Assembly (NCBI GenBank): GCA_963921935.1
Contig: OY998178.1
Span: 196,324,862-196,388,861 of the forward strand
From: Galeruca laticollis
Taxonomy: Eukaryota; Arthropoda; Insecta; Coleoptera; Chrysomelidae
DNA length: 64,000 bases
Reading direction: 5' to 3'
This document shows, one piece after another, positions 23,481 to 33,870 of this stretch. The position numbers were made by a program, and so were the translations under genes. Below the pieces are notes generated by a model. The model was not told where the DNA came from. It did no database searches and saw only the letters and a program-made list of their open reading frames with translations. Each line of letters starts with the position of its first letter. Positions within the stretch are counted from its first letter, which is position 1.

Positions 23481-24529
23481 TCGGCATTTTTGGGGTCTTT
23501 CTTCTTATGTGTTCGTAAAATTAGGAATATAGCAGTAGTCCAGTCCCTGGATTTTTCCCCAAGTAAACTGTTACTCCTAGTCTATTCCATATACTCATTG
23601 ATCAATGTTTTGTCTCCCCAATGCCTCACTGTTCTTCAATATTTTCACTATCTCCTTTATCTCTGATGCTCATTCTTCCTTCTATTTTCAGTCTTTCTTC
23701 TCGTTAACTCTGTTACGCTCTTCCAGATTCTCTGTTAACTGTGTCATCAAAATATCAATACACCATATGTTTTCTATTATGTTCGGTTTTTAAGTTATCC
23801 TATCGATATTCTATGAATATAGTTTCGTAATTGTTCTCTCTTTTTTCGTTTTTCACTATATGATTATTCAATTTAGTTTATTAATTGAATTTCCTTTGGT
23901 AATATAATTATGAAAAATATACCCAAACACAGAAAGAACTTAATGAATATCTCAGTTTTCAATTTTCGTAATTCTCAAACATATTCAAATGATGTGGGAT
24001 TCCATCCCGAAAACTATATTTATGTTGTTCTTGAAAATATTTCTTTGTTAATTTATTCGAATTGTTGATTAAAAGCTACACAGGAAATGGAATGAGAAGA
24101 TCTTTCTTGCTGGTGGTCTAGGTAATTCCGTGTAGCTGCAACAGAAATGGCGAACAAAGTTAGACCTTACTTTATCAAGTATAATCAAATCTGAAAGATA
24201 TCAACAACTTTGTACCTCATATTAGCCATGTCTGAGTTATTGATGCCGTTGAATATTGTGTCTACAATGTTTATGTTCAAAATTATTAACACATCAATCT
24301 AAAAAATTGATCATGAAATATGGTTTTTGTTTAAACTGAGTGACTGCACATTCAACTTTCGTTGTGTAGCTTTGCTCATAAACTTTATTCTTTAATCTCT
24401 AATCTGTGTCCATAAACATTATTCTCTAACCTCATAAACAACTTATGATAATAAATACACATGTATAGGCAAGGGAATTTTAATAACACTAATATGTGAA
24501 AAGGACATGGTATATAGAAGAAACTCTAA

Positions 24530-24720
24530 GATTGGAGATAAAGAGAGGACGCGCATCAACAATTTGTAGCAACCGTAGTGAACTGCTCCTATTTTAAATG
24601 AAACTAACTGTTTCTAGACAATTCCACAATATATTGAAAACATGTTAAAAATTTCAAAAAATTGATAATTGTTTCGATATTGAATATCATCGTCAGAATG
24701 ACAGAAGTTACATTTCATAT
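24530..24720 (-). repeat. Penelope-like or related repeat fragment, copy a
   Basis: This segment shares ATTTTAAATGAAACT..CTGT.TCTAG..AATTCCACAATATATT and a downstream AATT.TTTCGATA block with copies at 51683-51818 and 63481-63608. On the minus strand it contains CTGACGA (24690-24696), a GATAT/ATATC stem and GAAAC (24671-24675). Hammerhead ribozyme cores, which Penelope-like retroelements carry, have the same layout. The family assignment is an inference. Confidence 0.45.
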
Positions 24721-25185
24721 GATGCCTACCTGATGTTTATTAATTATTTTTGCCTAGACCAATAAGTGATCTACCTCGTAATTGACATAATATATATTAA
24801 TAGAAAAAAGAAGAGGATATAATATTACAAATATTTAATCTTAGATATGATCAGCCCTATGGGGATTTTCTGGATATATTTTTCCCATTTAAGATCAGTA
24901 TAACTGTGCAATGATATAGAAAACCAGGAAAACTATATCCGCTGATCATTCCAATTATCACTTAAGAATATAGTTTAACAGTGAAGAACTCCCTAGACTG
25001 ATCTGTTTTCATTGACAACTTGATATTGTGGGTTATAATTTCTTATAATTTCCAATTTTTCAAGGAAATCCAGTTTTTATTTATTATCACTAATATGTAG
25101 TAATTCTAGTTCTGTGTTACATGTCAATGAATGTTTGGTGTCAAGTAGATATTTTTCGTAGTTGGGTTTATCTGGTTGTTTTAAT

Positions 25186-25645
25186 CTTATATCCCACATC
25201 ACCCGGTAGGTCAGGATTCTAGCCTTACTACAAAGTGCGGAGTAGATTTTTATGCAAGCAGTCCTACAGATGATAGATTCTCACTAAATGATGTACAATA
25301 TAGAGGACCAGTTCTGCAAATTGATATTTTCGATATTTTGCTGAGATTTAGGAAATATAAATATGTGTTTTCTGCGGACATTTCAAAAAGGTACCGACAG
25401 ATTTTGATTCATAAGTCGCAATGGAAATATCAAAAAGAATTTTGGAGGTCTGATCCTCATAATAATTTAGAATGTTTCGATTTAAATACCGTCACGTACG
25501 GAACCGCATCTGCTCCGTACTTGTCTGTATGGTGTCTCATTCCATTATGTAATGAAAAGTCCAAAAAGTTTCCGAAGGCCAGTCAAATAGTTGCTAATGA
25601 TTTTTATATAGACGATTTACTCAGTGTCACCGATACAAAACCAGA
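25186..25645 (+). pseudogene. BEL/Pao retrotransposon reverse transcriptase, part 1
   Basis: The frame gives YIPHHPV, SLTTK, DFYASSPTDDRFSLND, RGPVLQIDIFDILLRFRKYK and VFSADISKRYRQILIH, followed by FDLNTVTYGTASAP and NDFYIDDLLSVTDT. These are BEL/Pao RT landmarks, with the first catalytic Asp in SADI and the YIDD box intact. The RT copies element RNA into cDNA. The frame is lost just after YIDDLL because a LINE has inserted; the BEL sequence resumes at ~29296. The N-terminal gag and protease are not visible upstream. Confidence 0.85.
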
Positions 25646-25682
25646 CATTTTCAATATCCTGATAAGTGGAAGGCCGCATATA

Positions 25683-26322
25683 CAAGGTGGTCCTTAAGTA
25701 TTTGTACATAGATATATGGTGGATTTCTGACTAAAATATTATGATTTGAACCAACTTGCTTCAATAAAATGTTGCTAATAAGGAATATACAGGATGTTAA
25801 AGGTTAAATTTAAAAAATTTCTTTCTTGCAATAACTTTAACGTTTTTGGATATATATTCATAAAAATTTGGCAATAGAGGTTTTTGGGCACGAAAAATTA
25901 TAATCTGGTACCTAATACAATGTAATTTGTAGAGTGCGCTACATAGGCCACAATTGTTGTATCAATGTTTCCTAAATTTTTTTGGTGTTTAAGTTAGCGG
26001 TATTTTTGTAAAAGATTATTAAAGCCACGTTATTTTAATAGAAAAACAGTTGTTATTAACTTTGAAACTTAACGGTTTACGATATAATCGCATTTTAGGA
26101 ATCAGCTGCATGATTTTTATTGAAAACATTTAGAAATAAAATTTCAAAACAATCTAGGCTAAATAACATTATAACTTCAATTGTGTCACATTCAATGTTC
26201 GATATGTCCTTCATTCTCGTCGATGCATTTATCTACATGTTCCATAAACGATCGTCTCATATTAAACAACATCATTGGATCAAAAAACCCGCTGCTCAAT
26301 TCATTTCTTCCTAAAGTAATAA
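25683..26322 (+). repeat. Left terminal inverted repeat of mariner 1
   Basis: This arm matches the reverse complement of 27132-27769 with scattered substitutions. Its inner ~200 bp (about 26120-26315) read on the minus strand as the C-terminal end of a mariner transposase. Confidence 0.85.
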
Positions 26323-26399
26323 TTATTCATTTCGAAAACTATTAACGTAGTAGACTCCCGTCACGAATTATTTTGACAGCAAAGCATACGATTTGTCTC

Positions 26400-27264
26400 A
26401 ATATTATGTGTCATGTAATATTTGAGAAGATATCCAAACAAGAAGCAACCTAATCATCAAACATTCAAAAATCTTTTTTGGAATTTAAGCGAAAGTGGTT
26501 TGTTCCGTCCTAAGCGTGATAACTTAGGCAGACCAAGAATAATTACGCCTGATAAAGATGACGAAATAATGGTTCTATTTGAAGATGATCCTCAAGTTAG
26601 TACGCGGCGTTTATCTGCTCCTCTAGAAATCAGTAAAACTTCTATTTCAAAAAGACAACACCTCGAGAAGTATCATCCATACCATTTTACTCACGTACAA
26701 AATTTATTTCCAGCAGATCTACCGTTAAGATACCAATATGCAAGTGCTATCGGAAACAGGCAAAATCTTGATCACACCTTTGTCGACAGAATATTATTCA
26801 CCGACGAAGCTACCTTAGAACCATACGAGTTAGCTCGTAATTCGAATGGTGAGAACTACTTACATTTTTTGCAAAATGATTTCATCAGTTTATTGGAAGA
26901 ATTGCCACTGAATGTAAGACGAAATATGTGGTTCATGCAAGATGGTGCACCGCCGCATTATACGAGAGCAGTCAAAACATATTTAAATAACAAATTTCGT
27001 GAACGCTGGATTGATCGTGGTAGAAATTTTCCTTGGCCAGCACGTAGTCCAGACTTAAATCCTCTCAATTTCAGTGTAAGGGGTGCAATGGAACAACTTG
27101 TTTATAAGGATCCTATAAATTGTAGCGACCAACTTTGGGAAGAAATAAATAGAGCAGCGAATTTTTTTGATCCAATGATGTTGTTTAACATGAGACGTTT
27201 TTTTATGGAACGTGTAGATAAATGCATCGACGAGAAAGGAGGACATATCAAACATTTAATGTGA
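26400..27264 (+). pseudogene. Mariner transposase, internally deleted
   Basis: The frame is open for 280 codons. It contains an HTH-like region with GRPRIITPDKDDEIM, then VDRILFTDEATL (first Asp), then, after an apparent deletion of the central catalytic segment, MWFMQDGAPPHYTRA (second Asp) and PWPARSPDLNPLNFSVRG. The third catalytic Asp position reads Asn (NPLNF instead of NPLDF). Mariner transposase cuts and pastes the element at TA. With the deletion and the missing Asp it cannot be active. The last ~45 codons lie in the inverted repeat. Confidence 0.85.
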
Positions 27265-27769
27265 CACAATTGAAGTTATAATGATATTTAGCTTATTTTT
27301 TTTAATTAGTTTTCTAAATGTTCTCAATAATAATCATGCAGCTGATTCCTAAAATGCGATTATATCGTAAACCATTAACTTATAAGGTTAATAATAAGTA
27401 TATTTTTTTATATTAAAATAACGTGGCTTTAATATTCTTGTACAAAAATACCGCTAACTTGAACAGCAAAAAAATTCAGGGCACATTGATGCCACAAATG
27501 TGGCCTATGCACCGCCCTCTACAAATTACATCGAAGTAGGTACCAGATTATGATTTTTCGTACCTAAAAACTTCGATTTCCAAATTCTTATTTATACATA
27601 TCCAAAAACGTTGAAGTTATTGCAAAAAAGAGATTTTAAAATTTAACTTTCAACATCCTGTATATTCCTTATTAGCAACATCTTATTAAAGCAAGATCGT
27701 TTAAATCGTAATATTTTGAAGTCGGGAATCTACCATACTTCTATGTACAATTACTTGAGGATCACCCTG
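27132..27769 (+). repeat. Right terminal inverted repeat of mariner 1
   Basis: This arm includes the final ~130 bp of the transposase coding sequence, its stop at ~27264, and ~505 bp of non-coding sequence to the TA. It pairs with 25683-26322. Confidence 0.85.
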
Positions 27770-27771
27770 TA

Positions 27772-28897
27772 TATGTCATATTTTTAAAAAAGATAATAAG
27801 AATTACATAACCGACTATAGGCCAATAACTACTCTGAATAAGTTTTCTAAGGTGTTTGAAATAGCAATACATGAATATATCTCCAATAAGGTTAAACATA
27901 TTCTCTCACCAAACCAACATGGTTTTGTGTCAGGTAGGTCAATTATCAGTAATTTATCTGTAAAACGCAATTTATTGCAGATACCTTGGATGAAAGAAGT
28001 CAAGTAGATGTAATCTACACTGATTTCTCCTTGGCGTTTGATAAAATCAATCAACATATTTTACTAGTTAAACTGGACACACTGGGATTCCACCCAACAC
28101 TAATAAATCCCCTTAAGTCATATCTATCGTATCGACAGGAATTTGAAAAATGTCTTGGTCATAATTCATTGGTTTTCCATCAAACCTCTGGAGTACCACA
28201 GGGCTCCGTTTTGGGGCCACTTCTTTTTATTTTATATATTAATGACATTCTGTCTAAAATTGACGTAAATGCTATGATATATGCTGACCATCTCAAGTTA
28301 ATTCACAGAATCGACTCTATCCATGATTGCATTAAACTTCAAAATAACGCTGAACTACTAAATGAATGGTGTGTGGAAAATGAGTTGTATCTAAATATCA
28401 GTAAGTGCAGTGTAATGTCTTTTTATAGGAAGGAGTTAGGCACTGTGTTTCAATATAATTTAGACAACTCAGTATTGGTACGACCTGATCTAATTAAGAA
28501 TCTTGGTGTTTACTACGATCCTAAACTAACTTTCAATGCACATATTGATAAAATCACTGCAAGCGCATATCGCATTTTTGAATTCGTAATTAGAAACATG
28601 AGACTGTTTAACGATTTTACTACAATGAATCTACTGTTTTCTGCATGTGTACGGACCAAACTGGAATATTCCAGTGTTATATGGAATCCTATTTACAATA
28701 TACATATTTCTACAGTTGAACGTATCCAGAGGCGCTTCTTTAAGTCAGTATGTTTCATTCTGGATAATTTGTATTCAGCACGGAATATACTACAACAGTA
28801 CTTTTATGATCGATTTGGTGCACACAGTCTGCTGAGAAAACGGTCAATGTACTCTGTATTATTTTTACATAACATTGTACACCAGAAATTAGATTGA
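27772..28897 (+). pseudogene. Reverse transcriptase of the Jockey/CR1-like LINE
   Basis: After KDNKNYITDYRPITTLNKFSKVFE and PNQHGFVSGRS, a one-base frameshift near 27970 leads to a 303-codon frame. It contains VDVIYTDFSLAFDKINQHIL (motif A), SGVPQGSVLGPLLFILYIND (motif B), and NAMIYADHLKLI (motif C). The canonical box would be YADD; here the second Asp is His. The thumb region follows (NLGVYYDPKLTFNAHI, FSACVRTKLEYSSVIWNP). There is no RNase H, which separates it from the I-type LINE at 5.6 kb. Confidence 0.85.
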
Positions 28898-29295
28898 AAT
28901 GATATAGTTGTCATGTTAGACTATCATGTTCCTAGGTTCAATTCCCGCTATAATCAACTGTTTCAACAACTTCCTAATTGAAAATTATTCTGATATCGAA
29001 AAATCTATTGATATTTTAAATTGCAGCCAATCGTCAATAAGACATTGTTTTTAAAAAACCTAAATCAATGTATTTTACATGCAAAACAGTTATTATATTT
29101 TTTTTGTTTTAATCTATATTTTGATTTTAACTGGTGTTATCTCAATTTATGATATATGTCTAGTTTGAGCGTATACGATTGTAATGTTTTCTTATATATT
29201 GTTGTATGTTATTTATCTAACTATTACTAACCTTATCCTGTAAATTGGGTATATTCCGTAGGATATTGTGAATAAATAAATAAATAAACTCATAC

Positions 29296-29580
29296 TTTGG
29301 GCAGTGCCGGTTGCGAATTAGGAAAATAGCTCTCTAGTAATGTTCACTTATTATCTAAATGTGTTTTTTATGATGTGGAAAATAATATTTTGTCAATCGG
29401 AGATAATCTTAGCAATAGGACTTTAGGGAAATCGTGGTGCCACCTACCGTTACTCACTCTAAGATTCATCAACCTAAAACTCGGTGCATATTGTACGCTT
29501 TCAGGCGTTGCCTCTAACTCTTGCGGAGACGAGGGGGGTTCTTTGTTTGTAGACTGAATAAAGTGTAAAAGAGCGCCAGA
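29296..29580 (+). pseudogene. BEL/Pao reverse transcriptase, part 2
   Basis: The region translates as TLGSAGCELGK, then LSSNVHLLSKCVF, ILSIGDNLSNRTLGKSW. This matches the BEL segment that normally comes shortly after the YIDD box (A-G-F-E-L-R-K, S-N, and T-L-G-x-x-W). It completes the fragment at 25186-25645 and brackets the LINE plus mariner insertion. No BEL protease, RNase H or integrase was recognised beyond it. Confidence 0.65.
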
Positions 29581-29649
29581 CAATCTTGCCTCCCGACAAC
29601 TACCAACACAAGTTTTCTCACCCTAAGACTACCAAATAGGTGGAGAAAT

Positions 29650-30110
29650 AAAAGTTAGATATAACTTACCCAAGTTTGAGTTTAATAAAATGTCTTGGTT
29701 TTGTCGAGAGAATCTTACAAAAATCCCGTTAGTACAACTACTACGTACAAGTGTTTCACGAAATTACAAGAAATCTCCGAAATGTCCTAAAAACCCATAA
29801 ATCCTGGCCACAATTTGTCATAGGTAAGTGAAATCCCCCCTTGATTGAATGATAAAAATATCCTGAGCACAATGTATCCCGTTCCTTAAATAACCAATGT
29901 AGCCCTTTCCACTACTAACTCAATCCCTGAGTACCACAATTTGTACTGAGGAGTTATTGACAGGCTGTACTCTCAAGTACCCAATGGTACTTCAAAATCC
30001 TATGAATCCCTCTATTGAAATCCTATATATCCCCCCTTCCCCCAAAGTAAAATACTCTAAATCCCCCAAGTAAAATCCTATAATTCCCCCCAGTTGAAAT
30101 CCTACGGTAA
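29650..30110. repeat. Low-complexity C-run repeats
   Basis: Several units of the type (T)GAAATCCTATAATTCCCCCC recur, best at 29990-30110, with varying spacing near 24-30 bp. The rest of the stretch is unassigned. Confidence 0.5.
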
Positions 30111-30216
30111 TGCGTGGATTGTTCGTTGTCTATAAATATGTACAAAGCCAGTGACTACGTACAAATAGAAATTCTCAAAACGAGTACCCAATTACCCGAT
30201 AAAAATGAGAAAACTA

Positions 30217-30402
30217 TATACACTTAAAATTATTGACCTTTACCCTGACGTCATTAATATCTGATAACACAACCGACATAATTATTAAGTGGCATCTCTT
30301 TCTATTAATAGTGAAGAACAGAATAAAATAATTAGACATTTGTCGGTTATGTTATTAGATATTAATGACGTCAGGGTAAATGTCAATAATTTTAAGTGTA
30401 CT
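30217..30402. mobile_element. Foldback MITE
   Basis: A left arm of about 70 bp (30217-30286) and a right arm (30330-30402) are inverted copies of each other with a few mismatches, sharing ACACTTAAAATTATTGAC and ACCCTGACGTCATTAATATCT. The loop is ~43 bp and no frame is present. TA dinucleotides sit at both ends, as for Tc1/mariner-type MITEs. Confidence 0.75.
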
Positions 30403-32400
30403 TGTGTATTAAATACACTATAGGATTAAATCATTGCCGAATATATATTTTACTTTACGTTAAAAATGTAGTAGATTCCTTACCATTTAAACTGCAAATA
30501 TCATGATTAATTACCTGGAACAAAAAAACAGAGTTAAATTACTTAGTCTATATACTTTTTAAAAAATTAGCTTACAAAAGCGTCTAAATAGATGTTTCTA
30601 TTAAAAACCGTTTTAACCAGTGATACTAGAAATGTACAGTATTTTGAAGACACAATACGTTTATAATTAGAAGACAATGTTATATTCCTCGAATAGAAAC
30701 GGTAAATTTAGAAAATTTCGTCAATAATTAACGGTCAGTATTTTTGTATGAGCACTCTTTTCAGGTGTTGATATTTCTTAATAGTACGTGAATGGCACTC
30801 CGTTTTTAAAATGCTGCTTGAGCGAGGAGATGTGGCGATTGATTGGATGGGAAACAATTAGAGGATGATTGAATATTTTTACCATACAAACATCTAGGAA
30901 TTGAGCATTCAAAATTTTTTATTTCCAAAATCCCTAAGAAATGTTCCTGGTACTGCGGTAATGTTTTGTCGTAGTAAAAAGGCAAGTTATTATTATGTTC
31001 ATTTGAATGGTAACGGAAATTAGCGGTTTTCCAGAGGGAAGAAAGAATTAATTGACACAGATTTAAGAAAGAAGCAGATTTGTATACTCAGGTTTCTTGC
31101 TAATGAGAAAATTTCTTCTATCCAAAATCAAAAAACAAGTTCAAGCAACGCGATAAATCATATTCCATTTTCTCTAGAAGAATAAAATGAGGATATAACT
31201 GTATAACTTCCCAAATGAATCAGTCAAAATTGAAATTCTGTGCTTTGTCTATTACTTAAATTCTGGAGAAAACCAATATTCAAAATAACTTATATGTCAT
31301 CTACATATCATTTTTGAAATGTTAGTATAGAATAAAAAATCTTCTTTTCTGTATGCCCTTAAAAGCATTGTTTTCCTGTGTAATGTAATGTAAAAATAAT
31401 ATTTCGAAAAAAATTAGACCTATAGTTTTGTGAATTTGAATTAATTTACATGAATACATTGCATTTTGAGAAGTATATTTTATTTCACAAATGTAATATG
31501 TCAAGAATGTAACGAGAAAATACTATTGTTCAATATTCTGATGCAAAACGAAGATAACTGAGAGTGACAAGCTTTAATATAATCAATCTCCGTTAACTTG
31601 GCTTAGTCTCAAATGGCAATTATCATCTCCCAGCTTTTATTATTGATGGTGGTATTAAATCATTCCTAATAAACATTAATCTGTTAGTAGATGAGAGGGA
31701 TTCACTGACGACTAATCAAAATAAATGTACAAACATAAAATATGTATGAGAATTCTTGGAATCAGCTCGAATTTATATGTACAAAAAAACTCACGTTAAA
31801 CAAGGAGAAATCCTTTTGTGTAGTCATGTCAATATAAATTGTTATTAGGCAGATATATTACACGAAGATGAAATTGCTTCACGTTCAAAAAATAAAGATG
31901 TACTCAACTTTTTATTCCTATAAAAAATACAGAAGAACTATGAGAAGAAAAATATCACTCTTTCCAGAGAATTATTCCCATACTTCTTTAAAATTTTCAT
32001 GCTATCAAGTTATACTTCCCTACAAAATTCTTTTCAATCGTATATTTTGATCCTAAATTGCTTTTTGCAGTATAACTGCATGAGTACCCTGAAATTACGG
32101 ACGTATAAGAACAGTTCTATCAATAGAATTTCTTGAAAATGCCAGGAAACTTAGCATAGTCACGTTGCGGCGAAAATTATAATTAATACCAGTTGATAAC
32201 AAAAATTATCTACACGATAGGTGACAACTGAAAATTCCAAAGGCACCGCTAAAACATCCATTGGAAGATATTGTTATAACCATTCAGAACATAAGAATGT
32301 GATTGAGCTAGTATAATAATAAATGAGTGGGTCCGTTTTGTAGAAAAAACGTGGAGACATGGACTTTCAGTTTAAAACACAGTGATAGAAGAAATTTCAT
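30403..32400. other. Unassigned AT-rich stretch
   Basis: No recognised frame, array or terminal repeat on either strand. Confidence 0.5.
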
Positions 32401-32405
32401 AAGCT

Positions 32406-32850
32406 TCAGTTCGAATCGTGACAGGTATTATACATATTTTCATAGATTCTATGCACAAAAGCGATGGTTCCCATGAATTTCACTATACAGAATACACTTG
32501 TTTTTAGAACTCCATCAGGACGATCACAAGCGTCGAATGGAAGTTTGTCAAGTTGTTGATTGTCTGGGCGGAATTTCATCCACTTGGTTAGTTCTGATTT
32601 GGGAATATTGTGAACGCGATAAATACCTTGATCTCGTAGAAAGTAAGTAAAGTTTGAGGTCATCCATGTATAAGAGGTGTGAGATGCGAGTGTTGGAGTC
32701 TTGGATGCTGAGTCTATATCCGCAGTCAGATCCTTTTAAGAGGCGAGATTGAGGATTAATGGCGAGACAGAACCATAATGGAGATAGGGCGTCCCCTTGA
32801 TATATGGCTCTGTTGATTGTAATTTCGCCAAGGTTAGTGGATTTCATCCA
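32406..32850 (-). pseudogene. LINE reverse transcriptase fragment (R2-like QGDxLSPL type)
   Basis: The minus strand reads ITINRAIYQGDALSPLWFCL, then SRLLKGSDCGYRLS and SHLLYMDDLKLY, after which the frame shifts. QGD.LSPLWFCLA and LLYMDDLKLY are RT motifs B and C of the LINE group that includes R2-like RTs; the catalytic Asp pair is intact. The fingers and everything downstream are missing. Confidence 0.65.
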
Positions 32851-32878
32851 AAGAGTAGTTCTCCATCTCCATAGTTCT

Positions 32879-32921
32879 TATTATTATTATTATTATTATT
32901 AATTTATTAATATTATTATTA
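32879..32921. repeat. (ATT)n microsatellite
   Basis: TTATTATTATTATTATTATT with a short interruption, then TATTATTATTATC. It separates the LINE RT scrap from the Tc1 scrap. Confidence 0.9.
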
Positions 32922-32954
32922 TCATAATATTTTAACTTTATCCGGTTCCTAATC

Positions 32955-33296
32955 TCAGGACACTTCAAAATCCAACTTTTCGTAAAAATAACGCTCGGCC
33001 CCATACAGCCAGACAAGCATTGGACTACTTCCACTAGGCTCAAATTCATCTCTTACCTTGGCCCCCAAAGATCCCTGGATATGTCTCCAATTGAACATGT
33101 ATGGGACATAATCGGTAAAAGTTTAAGAAATTTACAGCGTCCTTCTCAAACTCTGATGGCTCTTCGACATGAGATATTGGTGGCATGGAATGATATATCA
33201 CAGGAGGATTTTGATCACCTGATTAACAGTAAACCTGGACGCATTAGGGAATGTGTAAGAAATCGTGGAACTTCAACCTATTATCAAAGTTCATGA
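32955..33296 (+). pseudogene. Tc1-like transposase C-terminal fragment
   Basis: The region gives NNARPHTARQALDYF, then LLPWPPKIPGYVSN, then a 71-codon frame starting MSPIEHVWDIIGKSLR and ending with RIRECVRNRG. The second and third catalytic acids of Tc1 transposases lie at D-N-A-R-P-H, which reads NNARPH here, and at the Glu of P-I-E-H-x-W-D, which is kept. The N-terminus is missing. Confidence 0.75.
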
Positions 33297-33869
33297 GCAG
33301 AATACCTTCTCCCGATTGGAGTGGAATTTTAATAATTTGCGTATTACGAACTCCTGATATGCATGCCATATATTATCGAAATAATTTTTACCGGGTGTTC
33401 GGGTTTTTATGTCAATTAGTATATACTCATAGAACATTAAGTGATTCAATTTTATTGATTCCACTGAGCCCTATTTAATAACTATTATGGTCTAATAATT
33501 ACCAATAATATTTGTCGATACGTCCGTAACGTAGATAGCCTAGCTCCGTTCCAAATATTTCTAAAGTACTCTAATGTATAGATAGCGTTTCGAACAGGCA
33601 AAGCAGTCGAAGCGAAAATATCAAAGGAAACAAATTGCTCACCCTAACGATTAGAAGGGACGATAGTTTGACATTTCGAAAGAAAAAAAGAATAGAGAAT
33701 GATTACATATTTGGTAACAGCTTTGAGTTCAGTTCGATTATTCTTATCACTGGTGAAATACATTTTTGACAGGAAATTCACTAAATTTGTCACAACATTG
33801 AAAGCCGAGAGGAAAGAAAATATCTAGCCTGACAGTATCAATTCAGATAAATACTAAAATTTTAAAATA
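33297..33869. other. Unassigned stretch
   Basis: No recognised coding or repeat structure. Confidence 0.45.
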
Positions 33870-33870
33870 C

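Larger units (their letters stand above)
25683..27769 (+). mobile_element. Mariner-like element with very long terminal inverted repeats
   Basis: The element is flanked by TA (25681-25682 and 27770-27771) and its ends read CAAGGTGGTCCTTAAGTA and, inverted, CAGGGTGATCCTCAAGTA. The inverted repeats run ~640 bp: 25683-26322 pairs with 27132-27769. The inner part of the right arm is the 3' end of the transposase coding sequence, so the left arm carries an antisense copy of it. The insertion splits a LINE reading frame, which gives an independent check on the boundaries. Confidence 0.9.
25646..29290 (+). mobile_element. 5'-truncated Jockey/CR1-like LINE, itself split by a mariner
   Basis: Left of the mariner, the bases before its TA encode PDKWKAAY. 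Right of it, the frame resumes as V..FKKDNKNYITDYRPIT, the usual RT sequence following that motif. The LINE continues to ~28897, then has a non-coding tail ending in (AATA)n at ~29270-29290. LINEs of this kind truncate at the 5' end and end in simple repeats. It lies within a BEL/Pao element. The exact 5' junction (25640-25650) is approximate and no target duplication was identified. Confidence 0.78.

Noticed and set aside
26120..26314. Apparent independent 64-codon gene left of mariner transposase
   Set aside because: It is the inverted-repeat copy of the transposase 3' end read in antisense.
28900..28960. A GGTTCAATTCC sequence resembling a tRNA B box
   Set aside because: No matching A box, acceptor or anticodon stems; it lies in the LINE 3' tail.
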